DNA of 32,699 nt from an uncultured Lachnospiraceae bacterium (GCA_910585205.1 CAJUCC010000044.1:1-32699), one strand, 5' to 3'. Shown: positions 25,165 through 32,539, numbered from the stretch's first letter. The notes: generated by a model not told the origin, from the sequence alone. Program-made: numbers and translations.

Positions 25165-25443
25165 ATGGCAATGACAGCAATCGGAATGGTGGAGACAAGA
25201 GGACTGACCGCTTCTATCGAGGCAGCGGATGCAATGTTAAAGGCAGCGGATGTGGAACTGGTGGGAACGGAAAAGATCGGTTCCGGTCTGGTGACGGTGA
25301 TCGTAAAAGGCGAAGTGGGCGCGGTGAAGGCGGCTACGGAATCGGGGCAGGAAGCGGCATCGAGAATCGGTGAACTTGTGGCAGTTCATGTGATTCCGAG
25401 ACCGCATCAGGATGTGGAAAAGATCCTGCCGGTATTGAAATAA
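25165..25443 (+). CDS. Canonical BMC hexamer shell protein (PduA/EutM-like)
   Basis: A 92-residue BMC-H protein that tiles the facets of the shell. The opening TAIGMVETRGLTASIEAADAML, the pore loop KIGSG (37-41) and the edge motif HVIPRPH are all standard. The pore suits small polar metabolites. AAGGAGG lies before the ATG. It is very similar to the fourth shell gene (25797), including a 44-base identical stretch of DNA, indicating a recent duplication or gene conversion. Confidence 0.95.
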   Translation: MAMTAIGMVETRGLTASIEAADAMLKAADVELVGTEKIGSGLVTVIVKGEVGAVKAATESGQEAASRIGELVAVHVIPRPHQDVEKILPVLK

Positions 25444-25467
25444 GAAAATGGCGGGAGCGTGATAAGC

Positions 25468-25767
25468 GTGACGTGGAATGCGATAGGGGTAGTGGAAATT
25501 ACAGGTTATGCAAATACGGTTGTGACAATGGATTCCATGCTGAAAGCGGCGGATGTGGGGATTGTGAGTTTTCATAAAAAGCTTGGCGGCAAAATGGTGC
25601 GCGGCGTCGTGGCGGGGGAAGTTTCCGCAGTGGAAGCCTCTCTCGACGCCGCAGAAGGCAGCAGGAGCCGGATCGGAGAAGAGAATCTGAAAATCGCCGT
25701 CTGCATCAGCAATCCACACCCGGAAGTTGTAAAACTGTTGAATATGCTGGATAAGCTGGAGGCGTGA
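25468..25767 (+). CDS. BMC hexamer shell protein with altered pore
   Basis: A 99-residue single BMC domain: MTWNAIGVVEITGYANTVVTMDSMLKAADV. The pore segment reads KKLGGKM (about 37-43) instead of KIGSG, adding positive charge. The edge motif is SNPHPEVV and the C-terminus LLNMLDKLEA is a short helix. Start chosen as GTG at 25468 with GGGAG at 25453-25457 ten bases upstream; the in-frame GTG at 25459 is too close to that site. It sits between the two near-identical canonical hexamer genes. Confidence 0.85.
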   Translation: MTWNAIGVVEITGYANTVVTMDSMLKAADVGIVSFHKKLGGKMVRGVVAGEVSAVEASLDAAEGSRSRIGEENLKIAVCISNPHPEVVKLLNMLDKLEA

Positions 25768-25796
25768 AGGTCGCGCCGGGAAAGGAGACAATAGAA

Positions 25797-26093
25797 ATGG
25801 CGGATGGATTTAAGAAGGGTATGCTGGCCCTTGGCATGATAGAGACAAGGGGACTGACGGCTTCCATCGAGGCGGCGGATGCAATGTTAAAAGCAGCGGA
25901 TGTGGAGCTGGTGGGAACGGAAAAGATCGGTTCCGGTCTGGTGACGGTGATGGTACAGGGGGATGTGGCCGCAGTCAAGGCAGCGGTCGAATCCGGACAG
26001 GAAGCGGCGTCACGGATCGGTGAGCTGGTTGCCACCCATGTGATTCCGAGACCGCATCTGAGCGTGGGAAGCATTCTTCCTTATGCAAAATAA
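25797..26093 (+). CDS. Canonical BMC hexamer shell protein, second copy
   Basis: A 98-residue BMC-H with a slightly longer, basic N-terminus (MADGFKKGMLALGMIETRG) than its paralogue at 25165. Pore KIGSG (43-47) and edge motif HVIPRPH are identical. ATG at 25797 follows AAAGGAG; the frame is open upstream to 25764, but that would overlap the previous gene and lacks a site. Having two near-identical pores plus N-terminal variation suggests dosage or facet-packing roles, which is inference. Confidence 0.93.
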   Translation: MADGFKKGMLALGMIETRGLTASIEAADAMLKAADVELVGTEKIGSGLVTVMVQGDVAAVKAAVESGQEAASRIGELVATHVIPRPHLSVGSILPYAK

Positions 26094-26113
26094 ACGGGAT
26101 GAAGGGATGATCT

Positions 26114-26761
26114 ATGGACGAGTATACAGCACTGGTAAGTAAGGTGACGAAACTGGTGATGGAACAGATACGGGAGCTGACGGAACATCCCGACCGGGTT
26201 CCGGTTGGGATTTCCGCGCGGCATATCCATCTGGAACGGCCGCATGTGGAGCAGCTGTTCGGTGCGGGTTACCGGCTGACACCGATGAAAGCGATCAGCC
26301 AGCCGGGGCAGTATGCGTGCGAGGAGACCGTGGAAGTCATCGGCCCGAAGGGAAAGCCGCTGAAACTGCGGATTCTCGGACCGGAGCGGACGAACACACA
26401 GATTGAGGTCTCCCTGTCTGACAGCCGCATTCTGGGCATGATTCCGCCGGTGCGTTCCTCCGGGGATGTCGTGGGGACACCGGGCATTCGGATACGGGGG
26501 CCAAAGGGAGAGGTTGAAGCGGCGCAGGGCGTTATCATCGCAGACCGGCATATCCATATGACACCGGAGGATGCGAGATGGTACGGTGTGACAAACGGGC
26601 AGCGTGTGCGCGTGCTGATCGGCGGAGAGCGGGGCGGGATCATGGATCATGTGATAATCCGTGTCGCTCCCACATGCAGCCTGGATTTTCATATTGATAC
26701 GGATGATGCCAATGCCTTTCAGCTTCAGCAGGGGCAGACGGTGCAGATTCTGAGAGAGTAG
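26114..26761 (+). CDS. PduL-type phosphate acyltransferase (encapsulated)
   Basis: Converts acyl-CoA and phosphate to acyl-phosphate and free CoA, recycling CoA inside the shell; a kinase outside can then make ATP. The 215 residues have an N-terminal amphipathic helix (DEYTALVSKVTKLVMEQIREL) that resembles the known PduL encapsulation peptide. Two PduL barrel repeats follow: VGISARHIHL with zinc ligands His37 and His39, and ADRHIHMTPEDA with His146 and His148, then His193 in DFHIDTDDAN. GAAGGGA precedes the ATG. Unrelated in fold to the housekeeping Pta. Confidence 0.93.
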   Translation: MDEYTALVSKVTKLVMEQIRELTEHPDRVPVGISARHIHLERPHVEQLFGAGYRLTPMKAISQPGQYACEETVEVIGPKGKPLKLRILGPERTNTQIEVSLSDSRILGMIPPVRSSGDVVGTPGIRIRGPKGEVEAAQGVIIADRHIHMTPEDARWYGVTNGQRVRVLIGGERGGIMDHVIIRVAPTCSLDFHIDTDDANAFQLQQGQTVQILRE

Positions 26762-26782
26762 AAACGGCAAAGGAGACATACC

Positions 26783-27049
26783 ATGATTTTGGGAACGGTA
26801 AAAGGGACCATCGTGTCCACGAGAAAGTTTGACAATCTGGTGGGCTATAAGCTGCTGCTGGTGGAGCCTTATTCCTATGCGGGGGAAGAGACACGGATAC
26901 TGGTTGCGGCGGATTCGCTCGGCGCAGGGATCGGTGAACTCGTACTGGTGACAACGGATAACACGACACAGCATGCGCTGGAGCGTTCGGCGCCGATTGA
27001 TGCCTTTATCGTGGGCATTGTGGATGCACCGCCGGTAATGGGAAAATGA
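26783..27049 (+). CDS. BMC pentamer vertex protein (EutN/CcmL family)
   Basis: An 88-residue OB-like protein (MILGTVKGTIVSTRKFDNLVGYKLLLVE, DSLGAGIGELVLVTTD, PIDAFIVGIVD) that forms pentamers closing the 12 corners of the shell. Length and motifs are standard. AAAGGAG lies before the ATG. It is the only vertex gene in the window. Confidence 0.95.
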   Translation: MILGTVKGTIVSTRKFDNLVGYKLLLVEPYSYAGEETRILVAADSLGAGIGELVLVTTDNTTQHALERSAPIDAFIVGIVDAPPVMGK

Positions 27050-27061
27050 CGGAGGAGAGAG

Positions 27062-28177
27062 ATGATGGAGAAGGCGTTGAAGGTGCTGGCGGTAAACGAT
27101 CCGGCGGTATCCGCTTATGTGGATAAGAGATACGGGATTCTGGACCGCTATGACGGCAGCGTGCAGTTTGATGTGGTTCCCTGGAGCCGCTATTATGCGA
27201 CGATGATGGATGTGTTTGCGGGAAAGGCGCAATATGACATCGTCATGGTGGCGGGGCATCTGTGGGCGTGTGATTTTATCCGCAAAGGGTATCTGGCGGA
27301 ACTTTCCTATGACTTTGGAGATATTCTTCCGGTCATTGCCGCCGAGATGCAGCTTGACGGGAAAACGTATCTGTCGCCTTCTTTCTGCGACGGCCATATG
27401 ATTACCTACCGAAAAAGCGCATTGCGGGAGGTGATTGGCGGAACATGGGGCGAGATCGTAAGGCCGCAGGAATTGATACGGGCGGCGGCGGCGATCGCGG
27501 CGGCGACCGGAAAACCTTCGCTGGCGCTGAAAGCGGACGCATCGGAAATCTTTACGGATGCGTTGCCGTATCTGCGGATGACCGGCAACGACGTCTATGA
27601 GGGAGAGAAGGCCGTCTGTGACCGGGCGGGCGTAGTCGGGGGGCTGGAGGAATACTGCGGACTGAAAAAGATAGCGCTGCCGGGAACGGATACGTTCGGC
27701 AATGCGGAAGTGGCGGCGGCTATCCGGGAGAAAAAAGCGCCGCTTGCCGTGACATGGAGTGGCCAGATGGGCGTGGTATATACGGATGACTGCCTGGAAA
27801 AGGACGATATTGGCTTCGCTACCTTTTTCACGGCATGGAATGTCACCTGGTCGTTTGCGGTCAGCGCGGTCAGCGAGAAGAAAGAGGAAGCGCAGGCGTT
27901 TCTCGCATACCTTCGCAGCGCGGAAGTGGATGAAATCGCGGGGGCGGTCAGCGGCGCGCCCGTGCGCCGGTCCAGTTACGAAAAGGGACGGGAAACATAT
28001 CCGTGGTATGACTGCCAGCTCAAAATGTTTGAAAGGGCGGTGCCGTTGCCGAATATGCCGTTTGCGGGCGATAAAAACGGTATCTTGTATCGGGAGATCG
28101 CAGAAGCCTTTGCCGGACGCAAGACGGCGCTGCAGGCAATGCGGGATGCGCGGGAGGCGATCAACCGGATCGGATAA
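27062..28177 (+). CDS. Solute-binding-protein homologue without signal peptide
   Basis: A 371-residue protein with the fold pattern of family 1 extracellular solute-binding proteins of sugar ABC importers: QYDIVMVAGHLWACDFIRKGYLAEL, MQLDGKTYLSPSFCDGHMITYRKSAL, APLAVTWSGQMG and AQAFLAYLRSAEVDE. The N-terminus (MMEKALKVLAVNDP) goes straight into the first strand: there is no signal peptide, lipobox or membrane helix, and several cysteines are present, so it should stay in the cytoplasm. GGAGGAGAG precedes two in-frame ATGs; neither gives a leader. No permease or ATPase accompanies it; it sits 12 bases after the vertex gene and 18 before the reductase. It may bind a sugar or intermediate for sensing, buffering or delivery to the compartment, but this is inference. 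Confidence 0.82.
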   Translation: MMEKALKVLAVNDPAVSAYVDKRYGILDRYDGSVQFDVVPWSRYYATMMDVFAGKAQYDIVMVAGHLWACDFIRKGYLAELSYDFGDILPVIAAEMQLDGKTYLSPSFCDGHMITYRKSALREVIGGTWGEIVRPQELIRAAAAIAAATGKPSLALKADASEIFTDALPYLRMTGNDVYEGEKAVCDRAGVVGGLEEYCGLKKIALPGTDTFGNAEVAAAIREKKAPLAVTWSGQMGVVYTDDCLEKDDIGFATFFTAWNVTWSFAVSAVSEKKEEAQAFLAYLRSAEVDEIAGAVSGAPVRRSSYEKGRETYPWYDCQLKMFERAVPLPNMPFAGDKNGILYREIAEAFAGRKTALQAMRDAREAINRIG

Positions 28178-28195
28178 AGGAAGGACACGGACAAT

Positions 28196-29527
28196 ATGCG
28201 TGTGGTTATAATCGGAGGCGTTGCGGCGGGGATGTCGGCCGCCTCCAAAATCTCCAGAACGGACCCTTCGGCAGAAGTGGTCGTATATGAGAAATATGGT
28301 TTTCTCTCCTATGGAGCCTGCGGACTGCCCTATTATGTGGGCGGCCTGAACGACGATTACAGGAGGATGATTGCCCGGACGCAGGAAGAATTTGACGGGA
28401 TGGGCATTCGGACTTTTTTGCACCATGAAGTGACAGGGGTTGATTTTGCGGCCAAAACGGTGCGGGTCAGAGATCTGTCCGCGGGGACGGAACGGGAAGA
28501 CACCTATGATAAACTGATGATTGCCACGGGAGCGTCGCCTGTGATGCCGCCGTTTCCCGGCCGTGGACTGATGGGCGTGCATGTGCTCAAACGGATGGAG
28601 GACGGTATCTTTTTAAAAGAGCTTGCAAAACAGCCGGAGATCCGCAACGTGGTCATTATCGGCGGCGGTTATATCGGCATCGAATGTGCGGATGCCTGTC
28701 TGCACCTCGGGAAATCGGTCAGGGTTATCGAAGCCGCGCCGCGGATACTGGCTTCTTTTGATGAGGAGATGGCAGAGCTGGCGGCGCAGGAGCTGACCGA
28801 TAAGGGCGTGATGCTCTGCACGGGAGAGAAGGTAAAAGGATTTGCGGGGACGGATTATGTGCGTCAGGTGGAGACAGACCGCGGCACATATCCCGCGGAT
28901 CTGGTTATTGTGGCGGTCGGCGTCAGGCCGGCTACGGGCTTCCTGAAGGGAACGGGCATCCGCATGGCGGATAACGGGGCGATTCTGGTAGACCGGGAAC
29001 TGCGGACCTCGGTACCGGACGTGTATGCGGCCGGCGACTGTATTCTCGTGTACCATAAAGAGACCGGGTCCGATGCCTTTCTGGCTCTCGGCACCGTGGC
29101 CAATAAATGCGGCCGCATTGCCGGCGCCAATATCTGCGGCGCGGGCCAGACATTTACGGGGGCTCTGGGGAGCGCCGCCCTGAAAGTGGCGGAACTGGAA
29201 ATGGGCCGGACGGGACTGGGCGAAGCGCAGGCGCGGCAGCTCGGATATGATTATAAGACGAAGATTGTGCGGGCGTACGATCATCCGGCGTATTATCCCG
29301 ATCCGACGCCGATCACGATCAAGCTGATCTGGGAAAGGGAAACAGGCAGACTGCTCGGCGCGCAGGCATGTGGGAAAAAAGGGGCTGTTATGCGGATTGA
29401 CATATTCGCGGTGGCCATTCACAACAAAATGACGACACAGGAACTCGGCATGACGGATCTGGTCTATGCGCCGCCCTTTGCCGGGGTGTGGGATGCCGTG
29501 CAGATCGCATGTAATGCGGCCAAATGA
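28196..29527 (+). CDS. CoA-disulfide reductase/NADH oxidase-family flavoenzyme
   Basis: A 443-residue FAD/NAD(P)H pyridine nucleotide-disulfide oxidoreductase. Features in order are GGVAAGMSAA (7-16) for FAD, the single redox cysteine Cys42 in SYGACGLPYY, the second Rossmann motif IIGGGYIGIE for NAD(P)H, DVYAAGDC for FAD, and the C-terminal dimer domain with the YYPDPTPI loop. The Cys42 context fits CoA-disulfide reductase or NADH oxidase (peroxide- or persulfide-reducing relatives also exist). AAGGAAGG precedes the ATG. In this operon it could regenerate thiol CoA or reoxidise NADH, or defend the oxygen-sensitive pathway. No encapsulation peptide is evident. Confidence 0.88.
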   Translation: MRVVIIGGVAAGMSAASKISRTDPSAEVVVYEKYGFLSYGACGLPYYVGGLNDDYRRMIARTQEEFDGMGIRTFLHHEVTGVDFAAKTVRVRDLSAGTEREDTYDKLMIATGASPVMPPFPGRGLMGVHVLKRMEDGIFLKELAKQPEIRNVVIIGGGYIGIECADACLHLGKSVRVIEAAPRILASFDEEMAELAAQELTDKGVMLCTGEKVKGFAGTDYVRQVETDRGTYPADLVIVAVGVRPATGFLKGTGIRMADNGAILVDRELRTSVPDVYAAGDCILVYHKETGSDAFLALGTVANKCGRIAGANICGAGQTFTGALGSAALKVAELEMGRTGLGEAQARQLGYDYKTKIVRAYDHPAYYPDPTPITIKLIWERETGRLLGAQACGKKGAVMRIDIFAVAIHNKMTTQELGMTDLVYAPPFAGVWDAVQIACNAAK

Positions 29528-29547
29528 GAAAACCGGGGTAAAATGAG

Positions 29548-30390
29548 ATGGATAAATTGATTTCTTTGCGGGAAGCCATAGCGTCTGTGGCGGACGGCTC
29601 GCTGGTGGCGCTGGGCGGCAATGTACTGCACCGTGCGCCGATGGCGGCCTGTATGGAACTGGCAAGGCAGGGCAGACGCGGGCTGCGGCTGGTCAAGACG
29701 GCCGGGGCCATGGATGTGGATCTTTTGTGCATGGCGGGATGCGTGGCAAGTGTGGACGCTGGCTTTATCAGTTATGAGACGGAATATTCGCTGGCTTCGC
29801 ATTATCGGCGGGCCGTACAGGAAGGCCGGGTGGCGGGCAATGAGCATGCCTGCTATACGGTGATCTCGGCGCTGCGGGCCGCATCGGCGGGGATTCCCTT
29901 TATGCCCGTTAAGGGGCTGCTGTACGGGGATTTGCCCGCGGTCAATGATTACTTTGCGGAGGTGACGGACCCCTTTAGCGGGCAGAAACTGTATGCGGTC
30001 AGAGCTATCCGCCCCGATGTGTGCATTGTCCATGTACAGAAGGCGGAACGGAACGGCAACGCGGGCATTCAGGGGCCGAAATTTGACGATGTGCTGATGA
30101 GCCGTGCGTCCGGTAGGGTGATTGTCACGGCGGAGACGATTGTGCCGGACCGTTATTTCGCGCGAAACGGACAGGATGCCGACATTCCGCATTTTCTGGT
30201 GGAGGCGGTCGTACACGTGCCGAAAGGAGCCGCGCCCTGCTCCTGTGCGGGCTTTTATGAGATTGACCGGACGGCGCTGGACGCGTTTAAGGCGCTGAAG
30301 ACGGAGGCGGAACTGGCAGCGTATCTGGCCGTGCACGGACAGGATACATACGGAAGAAAAGGCGGCGGAAACGGGAGATGGGAATGGTGA
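29548..30390 (+). CDS. CoA-transferase family I subunit A (GctA/IpdA-like)
   Basis: A 280-residue alpha subunit of the glutaconate CoA-transferase group. Recognisable segments are SLREAIASVADGSLVALGG, KTAGAMDVDLLCMAGCVASVDAGFISYETE, SALRAASAGIPFMPVKGL, and the nucleotide-loop-like VHVQKAERNGNAGIQGP. The C-terminal half keeps the FAKNGQDADIPHF-type ending of the family (here FARNGQDADIPHF). Its binding site (GGGG, ten bases before the ATG) is weaker than its neighbours'. It overlaps subunit B by seven bases, so the two are made together. Family members move CoA between acids, but some (IpdAB) are hydrolases; see subunit B. Confidence 0.85.
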   Translation: MDKLISLREAIASVADGSLVALGGNVLHRAPMAACMELARQGRRGLRLVKTAGAMDVDLLCMAGCVASVDAGFISYETEYSLASHYRRAVQEGRVAGNEHACYTVISALRAASAGIPFMPVKGLLYGDLPAVNDYFAEVTDPFSGQKLYAVRAIRPDVCIVHVQKAERNGNAGIQGPKFDDVLMSRASGRVIVTAETIVPDRYFARNGQDADIPHFLVEAVVHVPKGAAPCSCAGFYEIDRTALDAFKALKTEAELAAYLAVHGQDTYGRKGGGNGRWEW

Positions 30391-31118
30391 GAGAGAATGA
30401 TTACAGAATCTGCGATCTGATGGTCTGCGTCATGGCACGGCTGATCTGCGACGGCGACACGATTTTCCACGGCGTTTCTTCTCATATGCCTATGATTGCG
30501 GTTTTGCTGGCGAAGCAGATGCAGGCGCGGCATGCGGTGCATCTGAATATACCGGGCGGTGTGGATCCGGCTCCGGTGCATCTGAAAAAGGAGACGAGCG
30601 CGGGAGCCGAACTGCTGGAAAAGAGCTGCGCGTATTTTCCGCTGCAGGAAGTGTTTGACCTTTCCATGCGGGGCGGGCTGGACGTTGCGTTTCTGAGCGG
30701 CATTCAGTTTGACAGAAGCGGGAATGTCAACGCGTCGGTGATCGGCGATTATCACAGGCCGAAAGTGCGGATGCCGGGCGGCGCGGGCAGCGCCGTGCTG
30801 ATTCCCACGGTAAAGCGCGCGATTCTCTGGCGGACAAAACATGATAAGCGCACCTTTGTGGAAAAGGTGGACTTTGTCACGACGAGGGGAAACATTGACC
30901 GGATCGTAACACCGCTGTGTGTGTTTCGATATGAAGCGGGGTGCCTGGAACTGGATACGGTTCATCCGGGCGTAAGCTGTGAAGCGCTGCAGGAACAGAC
31001 CGGATTTCCGCTGGACTTTTCCGCGGTCAGGCGCACGCCGCCGCCCACGCAGGAGGAACTGAAACGGCTGCGGCAGATTGACCCCAAAGATTACAGAAAT
31101 CTGGAATTTATAAAATAA
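30384..31118 (+). CDS. CoA-transferase family I subunit B (GctB/IpdB-like), catalytic Glu apparently absent
   Basis: A 244-residue beta subunit. GVSSHMPMIAVLLAKQ near residues 30-45, MRGGLDVAFLSGIQFDRSGNVNASVIGDYHRPKVRMPGG in the middle, and FVTTRGNIDRIVTPLCVF are clear family segments. Where GctB-type transferases carry the catalytic Glu (about position 54, in an SE-X-G context), this protein reads NIPGG (55-59), with Ile at the Glu position. This matches the situation in IpdAB, a ring-opening CoA-ester hydrolase of the same fold. Start at 30384 is preferred (GGGAG ends six bases upstream) over ATG at 30378, which abuts the site. Whether it transfers CoA is therefore open. Alignment was done by eye. 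Confidence 0.82.
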   Translation: MVRENDYRICDLMVCVMARLICDGDTIFHGVSSHMPMIAVLLAKQMQARHAVHLNIPGGVDPAPVHLKKETSAGAELLEKSCAYFPLQEVFDLSMRGGLDVAFLSGIQFDRSGNVNASVIGDYHRPKVRMPGGAGSAVLIPTVKRAILWRTKHDKRTFVEKVDFVTTRGNIDRIVTPLCVFRYEAGCLELDTVHPGVSCEALQEQTGFPLDFSAVRRTPPPTQEELKRLRQIDPKDYRNLEFIK

Positions 31119-31125
31119 GAGGTGC

Positions 31126-32280
31126 ATGATGGGAGCAGAGAGAGTAAATGCGGTAAAGACGAGCTTTTTCGGAAAAGGGGCGATCTCGCTTCTGCCGGCG
31201 GAGCTGAAAAAGAGACGGTACAGTCGTGCGCTGCTGGTGACAGACCGCTTTCTGTTCGATACTAAGGTGGCAGAGCGGGTTGGGGACGAGATTTTGAAGG
31301 CGGATATGGAATACGCGATCTATTATGAAGTGACACCCAATCCGACGACGGAAGTGGTGAATGCGTGCATTCAGGCCGCCCGCGCGCTGCAGGTGGATGT
31401 GCTTGTCGCCGTCGGCGGCGGCTCCGCCATCGATACGTGTAAAGCGGTCAGCATTGTACTGGCCAATGGCGGCAGCGTGGAAGACTATGAAGGAGAAGAA
31501 AAGTCGGGCAGACGGGGGATCCCCATCGTAGCGGTCAATACGACGGCGGGTACCGGCTCGGAGGTGACAAGCTTTTATATTGTCACCGACAATGTGCGCC
31601 ATTCCAAGATGTGTATGGTCGATACAAACTGTATGGTGGACATTGCGATCAATGATACGGATTTTATGATGTCGATGCCGCCGGGGCTGACTGCGGCGAC
31701 CGGGATGGATGCGATGACACATGCGATTGAGGCGGCGCTGACATGGAAATCCACGCCTCTGACGGACAAGGACGCATACTGGGCCATCCGGGTAATCCGG
31801 GAATATCTGCCCAGGGCTGTCAGAGACGGCAGTGATGTGGAGGCGCGGGAGATGATGGCGTATGCGCAGAATGTGGCGGGGATGGCCTTTTCCAACGCCG
31901 GTCTGGGCATGGTGCATGCCATGGCGCACGCGCTGGGCGGATTTTACAATCTGCCGCACGGTGTCTGCAATGCGGTATTGCTGCCTTATGTGCTGGAATA
32001 TAACGGAAGATTTGCGGAGGCGGCGCCGCGGTTTCGCAGAATCGGCGATGCCCTGGGAATCGGGGCGGCGGAGCCGGATGCGGTTAAAGCGGTTGTAAAC
32101 GCGGTCAGGGCGCTCAGCGCGCAGGTCGGGATTCCGGCCGGTCTGCGGGAACTGAAAAACGTGAAGGAAGCGGATTTCCCCGCACTGGCACGGCTTGCGA
32201 TGGCGGATACCTGTATGAGCGCGAACATCGGAAAAGCTGCGCCGGAAGATGTGATCGGCGTATACCGGGCTGCCATGTAA
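31126..32280 (+). CDS. Iron-containing alcohol dehydrogenase
   Basis: A 384-residue group III Fe-ADH that reduces the pathway aldehyde to its alcohol and regenerates NAD+. NAD-binding GGGSAIDTCKA (97-107), AGTGSEVTSF (141-150) and the iron ligands Asp195, His199 (ATGMDAMTHA), His264 (GMVHAMAHALGG) and His278 (NLPHGVCNA) are all present, close to the positions in lactaldehyde reductase FucO. AGAGGTG precedes two adjacent ATGs (31126 and 31129); either may be used. It starts seven bases after subunit B. No encapsulation peptide is visible at either end. Confidence 0.92.
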   Translation: MMGAERVNAVKTSFFGKGAISLLPAELKKRRYSRALLVTDRFLFDTKVAERVGDEILKADMEYAIYYEVTPNPTTEVVNACIQAARALQVDVLVAVGGGSAIDTCKAVSIVLANGGSVEDYEGEEKSGRRGIPIVAVNTTAGTGSEVTSFYIVTDNVRHSKMCMVDTNCMVDIAINDTDFMMSMPPGLTAATGMDAMTHAIEAALTWKSTPLTDKDAYWAIRVIREYLPRAVRDGSDVEAREMMAYAQNVAGMAFSNAGLGMVHAMAHALGGFYNLPHGVCNAVLLPYVLEYNGRFAEAAPRFRRIGDALGIGAAEPDAVKAVVNAVRALSAQVGIPAGLRELKNVKEADFPALARLAMADTCMSANIGKAAPEDVIGVYRAAM

Positions 32281-32315
32281 TATACGGGCCGGATATATGA
32301 GAAAGGAGGAAGAGG

Positions 32316-32507
32316 ATGGCAAAAGCAGCGGAGAAAAAGAGCGGCGCGGCCGCCGCGGGGACGGTAATTGCCTCTCCGGTCCCGGCGGTTGCGGAAACGG
32401 CGGAGAAAGCGGTACAAAATGCGGAAAAAAACGGCGGAAACAGCGGCACAAAGGGCGTGGTGAACTGGGGGAACGAGATCAATACGCTGCCCTATTATCT
32501 GCTGTGA
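32316..32507 (+). CDS. Small Ala/Gly/Lys-rich protein at the end of the microcompartment operon
   Basis: A 63-residue protein preceded by a strong AAAGGAGG site. The first ~45 residues are low-complexity (Ala, Lys, Glu, Val, Gly) and probably disordered; the end, VVNWGNEINTLPYYLL, is hydrophobic and ordered-looking. I recognise no family. The disordered stretch followed by a short hydrophobic tail is the sort of layout seen in scaffolding or tethering peptides, which is inference only. A second frame in the same stretch (32297-32560) would start inside or ahead of the binding site and is less likely. It lies 35 bases after the dehydrogenase and before the operon terminator. Confidence 0.65.
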   Translation: MAKAAEKKSGAAAAGTVIASPVPAVAETAEKAVQNAEKNGGNSGTKGVVNWGNEINTLPYYLL

Positions 32508-32539
32508 TGGGTAAAAGTTCACAAACGTTGTTTTTTCGG

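Noticed and set aside
26081..28582. Very long open frame (833 codons) on the minus strand opposite PduL, EutN, the binding-protein homologue and part of the reductase
   Set aside because: The translation is rich in Arg, His and Pro with no recognisable domain, and it lies exactly opposite well-supported genes with good binding sites; it is a by-product of GC-rich codon use.
31108..32451. Long minus-strand open frame (447 codons) opposite the alcohol dehydrogenase
   Set aside because: Same Arg/His-rich shadow composition, no binding site, and opposite a gene with a complete active site.
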